Part shown: positions 1 to 6,348 of the stretch, piece by piece
Layout: each line of letters begins with the position of its first letter
Position numbering within the stretch: the stretch's first letter is position 1
Program-made: the position numbers and the translations under genes
The notes under the pieces: generated by a model
Database searches by the model: none
Seen by the model: the letters and a program-made list of their open reading frames with translations, nothing else
Told to the model about the DNA's origin: nothing
Source: an uncultured Clostridia bacterium
Lineage (GTDB): Bacteria > Bacillota > Clostridia > Peptostreptococcales > Acidaminobacteraceae
Reading direction: 5' to 3'
NCBI GenBank assembly: GCA_927417275.1
Contig: CAKMJV010000005.1
Span: forward strand, 1-48,427
Length of the DNA stretch: 48,427 bases

Positions 1-6
1 AGCCTA

Positions 7-1551
7 TCAGAGACCTAATTTGGCAAATTGATCATATACACCATTACTACTTAAGGTTACATAGAGGTTTTTGTAGATTTCATAAAGTTCATTATACTTT
101 TCTACATTTTCCGCAATTGGCTCAATCGTATCGGTATATCGTACCATTGTTTTAACACCCTCGCTGACATCAGCAAACCATCCTGCCCCAACGCCGGCGA
201 TGACGGCTGCGCCCACGATGGTTGCATCGGGGATCTCAAGCTTGCGGATCGGCACCCCAAACATATCGGCGATGACTTGCCGCCAGGCCGCAGATTTAGT
301 CGCCCCACCGGTAATCGCCAATTGTTTTAGCACGACGCCGGACTTTTTCATGGTTTCGTACATATCCTTGCTTTCCATCGTGATGCCTTCCATAACCGAT
401 CGGATCATATCGCTTTTACTATGGGCAAAGGTAATCCCGGCAAAAATTCCCTTGGCATCAGGATTCCAGTAAGGATAACCAGAACCACAAAGATAAGGCA
501 TGAAGATGATCCCCTTTGAACCCACCGGGCTTTTCTTAATGTGCAAATCCATTATCTCATAGGGATCCACCGCTGTCTTTTTACCCAGGGTAACTTCCAA
601 ATCTGCCAATTCATCGCGAACCCAGCGATAACTACTGGCTGCCCCCAGCTGAATACCCTCAAGGTTATAAAGACCCAATGCTGCCGATGAGGTGGCCATA
701 ACACCAGGGACATCTTTTAACACCAGATTTTCGGTTCCGACAACAAGAAGGCCTGCTGTTCCCAGGGTTAACGATGCGAACCCATCTTCAATAACACCCG
801 CCCCAATGGCAGCGCATTGCTGATCGCCACTGCCAGCCACCAATAATGTTCCCACTGCCAGACCTGTTTTTTCGGCTACTTCAGCAGTTATTTTGCCGAC
901 AATTTCACCGGGCTTTACCAGTTTCGGCAGTCTGCTCTTGTCAATTCCCAAGGCATCAATGACATTATTGGCCCAGTCCATGGTATTGGGATCAAAATAA
1001 CCGGATGTACAGGCATTGGTCATTTCACAATAAAAATCATCGGCACCAAAACGATACTGCACATAGTCCGGCATCATTGCCAGATATTTTGTTTTTGCAT
1101 AACGTTCCGGTTGGTTTTTCATGATCCACAGCAATTTTAAAAAGGTGAAGGTTGGTGTCATTGGCATTCCGGTACTTTTAAAAAAGGTATCCGAATCGAT
1201 TTTCTCCATTACCTCTGCTAAGATTTCTCCGCCGCGGTTATCCTGCCAGCCATAGAATGTATTTTCGATGGCATTGTTATCCTGATCTACCAAGGTAAAA
1301 GTAGCCCGCTGACAGGAAAACCCAACCGCTTCAATCTCTTTGGGATCAAGCCCTGACGCTATGACCGCCTGTTTACAGGCTTTAAAGGTCTCTTCAATTA
1401 GCAAATCGACATCCTGTTCGACCCAATTGGGATGGGGATAGTGACAGGGGTATTCGCCATACCCTTTTCCATAGATCTTCCCCTGCCGATCAAGAATCAT
1501 CGCTTTTGTACCTGTAGTACCCACATCAACACCGATCAAGTAATTGCCCAT
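7..1551 (-). CDS. FGGY-family carbohydrate kinase (xylulokinase-like)
   Basis: A 514-residue cytoplasmic sugar kinase of the FGGY family, complete, with its TGA stop just inside the window. The N-terminal phosphate-binding loop DVGTTGTK is at residues 9-16, the GDQQ segment with the likely catalytic base Asp243 at 242-245, and the C-terminal ATP-binding GG at 415-416. Family members phosphorylate xylulose, ribulose, glycerol or similar polyols using ATP. Xylulokinase is the nearest guess from length and motifs, but the substrate cannot be fixed by eye. It is the last gene of a minus-strand set with a DeoC-type aldolase, two phosphatases and a class II aldolase, so it probably activates the sugar degraded by these enzymes. 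An AAGGAGA-type ribosome site lies just upstream of the ATG. Confidence 0.85.
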   Translation of the reverse strand: MGNYLIGVDVGTTGTKAMILDRQGKIYGKGYGEYPCHYPHPNWVEQDVDLLIEETFKACKQAVIASGLDPKEIEAVGFSCQRATFTLVDQDNNAIENTFYGWQDNRGGEILAEVMEKIDSDTFFKSTGMPMTPTFTFLKLLWIMKNQPERYAKTKYLAMMPDYVQYRFGADDFYCEMTNACTSGYFDPNTMDWANNVIDALGIDKSRLPKLVKPGEIVGKITAEVAEKTGLAVGTLLVAGSGDQQCAAIGAGVIEDGFASLTLGTAGLLVVGTENLVLKDVPGVMATSSAALGLYNLEGIQLGAASSYRWVRDELADLEVTLGKKTAVDPYEIMDLHIKKSPVGSKGIIFMPYLCGSGYPYWNPDAKGIFAGITFAHSKSDMIRSVMEGITMESKDMYETMKKSGVVLKQLAITGGATKSAAWRQVIADMFGVPIRKLEIPDATIVGAAVIAGVGAGWFADVSEGVKTMVRYTDTIEPIAENVEKYNELYEIYKNLYVTLSSNGVYDQFAKLGL

Positions 1552-1632
1552 TTTTAATTCTCCTTTTTCATTATTTTTTTAACGTGACTAATGAATTAAA
1601 ACGCACTAAAAATTATGCTTCACAAAATGAGC

Positions 1633-2352
1633 TCATTTTTTATATGGGGGAACGATACCAATCTCGCGCATTTGATCCAACGCATCGATAATCGGTATTG
1701 CTGCTCTCGTTCCAATCAGGTCTGCTCCAGCCAACAGAAACGCATAGGCATTTTGTGGACGTGGGAATTTTACTCCGGCTACCTTTAGCTTACACTCAGT
1801 TCCGGCCAGCGTTCTTTTTATGACTAAAAACTGTTCCATACTCGGACCTTCAAACTGGCCGGTCGATGTCTTGGCATAAGCAATTCCTGCCTCAAAAATC
1901 ATTTTGCAGGCGGTGGCAATTTCATCATCGGTCAGAAAGCAGACTTCCATAATACACTTAGTCAGATTTCCCTGGGCGGCTTTTTTAAAAGTAGCCAATT
2001 CCTCTTCAATAACCTTGTATTTTTTATCCTTTAAGGCCCCAACATTCATAACAATATCTAGTGATGTGCACCCGGCTTTCACTGCCTGTTCGGTTTCAAA
2101 TGCTTTTACAATTGCTGGAGACGCTCCAAAGGGAAAATCCAGCCCGGTACCAATCTGGATATCCGTACCAGCAAGTTCTTCAACAACAATTGGTGTCCAG
2201 AAAGGGGTAGATGAATAAAAGGCTGCACAATTATAAGCCACCGCTTCCCGACATCCTGCTCTGATATCTGCCTCGGTTGTGTTCTTTGGCAATACTGAAT
2301 GATCAAAACATTTTCCCAGCGCTTTTTTATCAAGTTTTGATAGATCTACCAT
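1633..2352 (-). CDS. deoC: DeoC-type class I aldolase (deoxyribose-phosphate aldolase family)
   Basis: A 239-residue protein with the Schiff-base signature KTSTG at 161-165 (Lys161 expected to bind the carbonyl), Asp99 in SLDIVMNVG, and Lys190 in KVAG where DERA enzymes carry the second active-site lysine. Known members cleave 2-deoxyribose 5-phosphate to glyceraldehyde 3-phosphate and acetaldehyde, and relatives use other phosphosugars. The lysine region reads KVAGVKF rather than the usual KPAGG, so the substrate may differ from deoxyribose phosphate. It lies 81 bp upstream of the kinase gene, same strand, with an AGGAGG ribosome site. It most likely acts on the kinase product or a downstream phosphosugar. 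Confidence 0.8.
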   Translation of the reverse strand: MVDLSKLDKKALGKCFDHSVLPKNTTEADIRAGCREAVAYNCAAFYSSTPFWTPIVVEELAGTDIQIGTGLDFPFGASPAIVKAFETEQAVKAGCTSLDIVMNVGALKDKKYKVIEEELATFKKAAQGNLTKCIMEVCFLTDDEIATACKMIFEAGIAYAKTSTGQFEGPSMEQFLVIKRTLAGTECKLKVAGVKFPRPQNAYAFLLAGADLIGTRAAIPIIDALDQMREIGIVPPYKK

Positions 2353-2424
2353 GATCTGAACCTCCTGTTAATTTTTTATTACATGTGACGCTTTTATCGT
2401 ACCACTTGTTTTATCACTTACTTT

Positions 2425-3099
2425 TTATAAAACCACTTCCTTAAGCTCTTTTATCGTATCAATAACATAGGCCGGCTTGAGATCCCGAACCTCATCCGGA
2501 TCACCATATCCAAAGGTAACACCGCAGACGTCAATCCCCGCATTAGTCCCCGTTAAAAAGTCTGTTTTAGTATCACCAATCAAGATCGCTTGTGACGATT
2601 TACAAGCGTAGTAATCCAATATGGCTATGATACAGTCGGGATGCGGTTTTGGATTTTTAACATCATCGGCAGTAATCAGTATGTCAAAATAGTCAATCAA
2701 GTTAAGCGTCGTTAATATTTTTTTAGTGGCGCTTCTGATTTTAAAGGTGGCCACTGACAAGGCCTTACCCTGGTTTTTGTAATATTTCAACACGTCTTCA
2801 ACCCCATCATAGGCAAATGTTTTCTTGTCACAATTTTCGGTGTAATGTTTCACAAATAGCGGCAGTATTTCGCCATCTATAAGGGCTTCCTTATCCTCGC
2901 CCAACACTTTTAACAGCACATTTCTTGCCCCACCCCCGATACAGCTTCGGATAAACCCATCACTCTTTTCCGCAAAACCATAGCGTTCGATGATAAATTT
3001 TATAGTTTCAATAATATCGGGACAGGTATCAACCAAGGTTCCATCTAAATCAAAGATTAGATAGTCATAAACCCTGGCTTGGACATTCTTAATGATCAT
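2425..3099 (-). CDS. HAD-superfamily hydrolase (phosphoglycolate phosphatase-like)
   Basis: A 224-residue HAD phosphatase. Motif I DLDGT with nucleophile Asp17 and acid/base Asp19, motif II in SVATFK (Thr118), motif III Lys151 in KPHPD and motif IV GDTKTD (176-180) are all present. An alpha-helical cap between motifs I and II fits the Gph/PgmB subgroup. Such enzymes remove phosphate from small metabolites such as 2-phosphoglycolate or sugar phosphates. It stands in the aldolase/kinase cluster with short gaps on both sides and probably shares the transcript. The position suggests clearing of a phosphorylated by-product, but the true substrate is unknown. Confidence 0.8.
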   Translation of the reverse strand: MIIKNVQARVYDYLIFDLDGTLVDTCPDIIETIKFIIERYGFAEKSDGFIRSCIGGGARNVLLKVLGEDKEALIDGEILPLFVKHYTENCDKKTFAYDGVEDVLKYYKNQGKALSVATFKIRSATKKILTTLNLIDYFDILITADDVKNPKPHPDCIIAILDYYACKSSQAILIGDTKTDFLTGTNAGIDVCGVTFGYGDPDEVRDLKPAYVIDTIKELKEVVL

Positions 3100-3153
3100 T
3101 TCTTCACCTTTTTAAACGTTTACAGTTAGGCAAGCCAACTATCTTTATCTAGC

Positions 3154-4092
3154 TTATAGGCTTGCTAGTATCTTATTCGTCTGAAAATATTCCCAGCTTA
3201 TCCCACATTCTCCAATACTGCGCACATTTTTATCTGTCTTTTTATAATCGGCGTGATAATCCGACCCGCCAGAAATAATTTTTACCTGATCCTGATAATC
3301 CCATCTGACCTTTTTGATGATTTCATCCTTTGTCATTTCTCCTTTATAGGTCGTTTTATCATAGGTGTAGGCGGCTTCAATACCATCGAGACCGGCATTC
3401 ACCAGCGTTTTTATAAAATCTTCCCGGGTCATCGTTTCGCCCTGATTTTCTACGACCGCATCAATCAGATAGGGATGCCCTAGAATGGCAATCCCACCGG
3501 TTTGATGAGCTAATTCTATAATCTCTGCAGCATCTGGCTTTTCGCGTTTTACACTAAACTCCCGGTCATTTCGAATCAACAGCTTGGCCTCACTCCAGGT
3601 TGTCGTGTAGCCTTTTTCAGCCATCAGATTAAAGATCAGTTTTTTTTGTACCGCTTCAGCTTTACGGGGAATATTATTATAATTGAGCACCTCTTCCCAG
3701 GTCATTGGATAACCTTTTTGCGTGAGCAGAGCAACTAGTTTCTGATATGAATAAATCTTACTGTCGACGATTTTCTGATTCATTTCCAATATCTTTGGAT
3801 CGGTGTAATCGCAGCCAAGCACGACAACGTGAACATCTTCAATATCCGTTTCACAGGAGAATTCAATCCCCGGCAATAACTTGACTCCCTGATTCTTGGC
3901 ATAAACCACTGGATCAACCATTTGTCCATCGACTTCGATTTCACTGGGCGGCAATACATCATGATCAGTGATTGCAATGACCCGCATTCCCAAGGCTGCG
4001 GCATGATCAATCAGCTCTTTGGGCGTATCAGCGCCATCAGAATTGGTGGTATGACAATGCAAGTCGACTGGATAATTCGTTCTTCGTTCCAT
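3154..4092 (-). CDS. PHP-domain phosphoesterase (TrpH/YciV-like)
   Basis: A 312-residue PHP-domain protein. It opens with the metal-binding block DLHCHTTNSDG (about residues 10-20), followed by AITDHD near 40-45 and further histidines in ILGHPYL and GGSDYHAD. This layout fits the TrpH/YciV group, trinuclear-metal enzymes that hydrolyse 3',5'-nucleotide bisphosphates, short RNA 5' ends or small phosphate esters. The start is well supported by GGGGGAAAG just upstream. It is 12 bp downstream of the class II aldolase gene, so coupled expression is likely. Presence in a sugar cluster makes a phosphosugar ester a possible substrate, which is inference only. Confidence 0.8.
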   Translation of the reverse strand: MERRTNYPVDLHCHTTNSDGADTPKELIDHAAALGMRVIAITDHDVLPPSEIEVDGQMVDPVVYAKNQGVKLLPGIEFSCETDIEDVHVVVLGCDYTDPKILEMNQKIVDSKIYSYQKLVALLTQKGYPMTWEEVLNYNNIPRKAEAVQKKLIFNLMAEKGYTTTWSEAKLLIRNDREFSVKREKPDAAEIIELAHQTGGIAILGHPYLIDAVVENQGETMTREDFIKTLVNAGLDGIEAAYTYDKTTYKGEMTKDEIIKKVRWDYQDQVKIISGGSDYHADYKKTDKNVRSIGECGISWEYFQTNKILASL

Positions 4093-4104
4093 TTCTTTCC
4101 CCCT

Positions 4105-4953
4105 TTAATCGATCCGGCTAAAAAACCGAATATGTTTTTCAACGACTTTTTTCACGGCTTCTTTCGTGTAAGCATCCAATTTCAGGGGATCATTTTTGTC
4201 TGGATTTATCTCCATAAAGCTTCGCATTCCCTGACAATAAGCAATTTTTATAGCAGTGGAGATATTGACCTTAGCTGCTCCCAAGGCAATCAGACGGTGA
4301 AACATCGCATCACTGAGTCCCGTCCCGCCATGAAGCACCAGCGGGCACTTGGCAAACCCATTAATTTCTTCAAAGAGATCGTAATCCAGCTTAATTTCTC
4401 CCTTGTAGACCCCGTGAGCAGTTCCAATTGCCGGTGCAAAGGCATCCACATCGGTTTCATTTAGAAAGACCCGGCAATCATTGGGATTAGCATGAGCACT
4501 GTCACCTTCCTTAACGAAGATATCATCTTCTACGCCGACAATTGCGCCTAACTCACCCTCAACACTGACATTTCTCGGTCGCGCATATGCGACAATTTCC
4601 TGAGTATTCTTGATGTTCTCTTTTAGTGGCAACTGTGAACCATCATACATCACCGATGACCATCCACCATCAATACAGGCCTTGGTAAATTCCACATCAG
4701 TGGAGTGATCAAGATGAAGAGCCACATCGACCTTGGCATTATCCACAATCGGTTTTAAAAAACCGATCATTTCATCGATACCAAAAGCCTTTACCGTTTT
4801 CACCGATGTTTGAAGAATAAGGGGCTGGTCGAGTTCCTCCGCTACCTCGACCACCGCTTTTGCAGTCAAGTAATTGACAATATTAAATGCACCCACCGCA
4901 ACCTTGTTATTTCTTGCCTTGATTAATATCCCGTTCATGTTCACATAACTCAT
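4105..4953 (-). CDS. Class II ketose-bisphosphate aldolase (GatY/KbaY/Fba family)
   Basis: A 282-residue zinc-dependent aldolase. Asp82 and His83 in ALHLDHS, His180 in GTAHGVYKG and His208 in LHGGTG match the catalytic aspartate and the metal ligands of the GatY/KbaY/FbaA family. Members cleave ketose 1,6-bisphosphates into dihydroxyacetone phosphate and an aldehyde. It is the first gene of the minus-strand operon, preceded by a -10 box and a pair of TGATCAC repeats. An aldolase beside a DeoC-type enzyme and a kinase implies degradation of a ketose through more than one carbon-carbon cleavage. Substrate (fructose, tagatose or another ketose phosphate) is undetermined. Confidence 0.85.
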   Translation of the reverse strand: MSYVNMNGILIKARNNKVAVGAFNIVNYLTAKAVVEVAEELDQPLILQTSVKTVKAFGIDEMIGFLKPIVDNAKVDVALHLDHSTDVEFTKACIDGGWSSVMYDGSQLPLKENIKNTQEIVAYARPRNVSVEGELGAIVGVEDDIFVKEGDSAHANPNDCRVFLNETDVDAFAPAIGTAHGVYKGEIKLDYDLFEEINGFAKCPLVLHGGTGLSDAMFHRLIALGAAKVNISTAIKIAYCQGMRSFMEINPDKNDPLKLDAYTKEAVKKVVEKHIRFFSRID

Positions 4954-4993
4954 TTTTATCGCCTCACTTTTTTATAATTTATGGCAGCATCCT

Positions 4994-5031
4994 TGATCAC
5001 GACTGGTTATGATCACCTATAACTAATTATA
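4994..5031 (-). promoter_or_regulatory. Candidate promoter/operator of the sugar operon
   Basis: On the minus strand a TATAAT -10 box lies at 5031-5026, about 70 bases before the aldolase start. Between it and the gene are two TGATCAC copies (4994-5000 and 5010-5016), 16 bases apart start to start, each containing the palindrome TGATCA. A repressor site overlapping early transcription is plausible. The -35 box is poor, which would suit an activated or tightly controlled promoter. No regulator gene is adjacent. Confidence 0.4.
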
Positions 5032-5126
5032 ACACGTCTTATTCAAATTAAAACAAAAATATTGATGCGTTGCTGATTATTTTTTGCATTTTTTCGCAAA
5101 TTTTTAAAAATATTAAAAAAATACTG

Positions 5127-5155
5127 TGTCAAGTTTCAGTAGAACAGGATATAAT
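5127..5155 (+). promoter_or_regulatory. Candidate sigma-A promoter for the 83-aa gene
   Basis: TATAAT at 5150-5155 is preceded, with 17-base spacing, by TGTCAA at 5127-5132 as a weak -35. It sits 42 bases upstream of the ATG at 5197 in an A+T-rich stretch. Confidence 0.45.
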
Positions 5156-5196
5156 GTATTAAAGACAAATATCAATAAATCTTAGGAGGAAACGAA

Positions 5197-5448
5197 ATGG
5201 GCTTAAGATACTCAAGCAAAGTAATCGACGGAAAACTAAATATTAGAAATGATTATATCCAAACCGAGGGCGGTGATTTCCAGAAGCTGACAAAAAACTG
5301 GATTATCAAGGCATATGAAAAAGCTCAGGAACTAAATGACCGCGAGTCGATGGAGAAACTGGAAAAACTAAAAATCGACATTTGGATTCCAGGCGAAAAC
5401 AATGAGCTGGGAAAAAACGTCAGTTGGAGCTTAAAAGACGAATTATAA
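5197..5448 (+). CDS. Small protein of unknown function, 83 aa
   Basis: I do not recognise this family. The start is supported by an AGGAGG ribosome site 8 bases upstream and a -10 box before it, so it is probably expressed. The product is hydrophilic, rich in Lys, Glu and Asn, without a signal peptide, membrane segment or cysteine. Residues about 30-60 look helical (KAYEKAQELNDRESMEKLEKL) and the ends look extended. It is divergently transcribed from the sugar operon and followed by a separate gene, so no function can be inferred from neighbours. Confidence 0.6.
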   Translation: MGLRYSSKVIDGKLNIRNDYIQTEGGDFQKLTKNWIIKAYEKAQELNDRESMEKLEKLKIDIWIPGENNELGKNVSWSLKDEL

Positions 5449-5559
5449 ATAATCAGTGTCTGTTTAACCACGATATTATTTTTTTAGCCAAATGGTTTAA
5501 CTCTCGACTAATTGGGTATTTTATAAAGAAATGAATACTTAATTTAGGAGGGTTTTTTA

Positions 5560-5808
5560 ATGAGACAAATTATGGGGATCCAAGTTGGTAATCGCGAAAG
5601 CGAAGCGTTGAAGGTGCAGGAACTGTTGACCAAAAATGGTTGTATTATTAAAACACGTCTTGGTTTGCATGAATCATCTGAAGAATTGTGTAGCATAACC
5701 GGACTGATTATTTTGGAATTCTTGGCCGACAAGGAAGATGACATTGCGATTATGGAAAAAGAATTAGCTGCCCTTGACACCATCGTGGTTAAAAAAATGG
5801 TTTTCTAA
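5560..5808 (+). CDS. TM1266-like putative iron-only hydrogenase system regulator
   Basis: An 82-residue protein with the pattern of the TM1266 family (small ACT/ferredoxin-like fold). It begins IMGIQVGNRES, has a central KTRLGLHE strand-turn, then GLIILEF, and ends in a valine-rich strand (TIVVKKMVF). Family genes often sit near [FeFe]-hydrogenase maturation genes and are named iron-only hydrogenase system regulators, although their biochemical role is not settled. No hydrogenase gene is in this window. A GGAGG site lies 8 bases before the ATG and a strong terminator follows, so it seems to be a single-gene unit. Confidence 0.6.
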   Translation: MRQIMGIQVGNRESEALKVQELLTKNGCIIKTRLGLHESSEELCSITGLIILEFLADKEDDIAIMEKELAALDTIVVKKMVF

Positions 5809-5813
5809 ATTTC

Positions 5814-5865
5814 AAAAAAGAAAGCTGCTCAATTAAGATTCGCAATTGAGTAGCTTTCTTTTAAA
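5814..5865 (+). terminator. Rho-independent terminator
   Basis: A long inverted repeat, AAAGAAAGCTGCTCAATT against AATTGAGTAGCTTTCTTT, has a 9-base loop and ends in Ts. It closes the TM1266-like gene and precedes the next gene's ribosome site. Confidence 0.8.
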
Positions 5866-5879
5866 TTCAAGGAGTTGAA

Positions 5880-6260
5880 ATGATTGACTTTAAAGACTCT
5901 CGATTCATCATTACTGATAAAAAAAGCATTTCCATCGTTCAGAAGCCGGTTCAGGCAATGTTAATTGATAACGAGCAGATCATTGAATTCTATGCAGTGG
6001 ATCGATTTCCTGTCCCTTCTGAGGTATTGTTTACCTCTAAACGGATTATTATTTGTACCTTTGAAGATCCAGAGCTACCGATTTTTACTTTTCTACCCTA
6101 CTCAAAGTTTATTGCTTTTTCTGTAAAAAATTCAAATAATTATGATTTGGAAAACGAATTAGAATTATATAATTATTTTGTCGATAAAATTGCCTTTGAG
6201 TTTCCCGGAAAATATGACTTAAGCCTGATTATTAAATTGATTGGCAATGCCATTGGCTAA
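5880..6260 (+). CDS. Bacterial PH-domain protein (bPH_1-like)
   Basis: A 126-residue soluble protein. The central block LFTSKRIIICT, followed by FLPYSKFIAFSV, is the signature of bacterial pleckstrin-homology domains: strands 'T-x-K-R-I-I' and then 'P-Y-x-x-I-x-x-F-S'. The domain spans roughly residues 15-125. Family members form ring-like oligomers, but their ligands are largely unknown. An AAGGAG site lies 5 bases upstream of the ATG. It has no partner genes beside it, so a role in envelope stress or general sensing is only a guess. Confidence 0.65.
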   Translation: MIDFKDSRFIITDKKSISIVQKPVQAMLIDNEQIIEFYAVDRFPVPSEVLFTSKRIIICTFEDPELPIFTFLPYSKFIAFSVKNSNNYDLENELELYNYFVDKIAFEFPGKYDLSLIIKLIGNAIG

Positions 6261-6306
6261 AGGCTGCCGAGGAGGCTAACCGCATTTTATTAAAGATTGT
6301 AAAAAA

Positions 6307-6333
6307 GGGGGCTGATTTTGAAGCCCCTTTTTC
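6307..6333. terminator. Bidirectional terminator between convergent genes
   Basis: GGGGCT and AGCCCC are separated by an 8-9 base loop, with A-tract before and T-tract after, so the hairpin can stop transcripts from both strands. It lies between the PH-domain gene and the convergent GGDEF/HD-GYP gene. Confidence 0.75.
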
Positions 6334-6348
6334 TACTGTCTATTTCAT

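Noticed and set aside
3922..4464. 180-codon plus-strand frame over the PHP/aldolase genes
   Set aside because: Both minus-strand genes have full motif sets; the plus frame has no ribosome site or family pattern.
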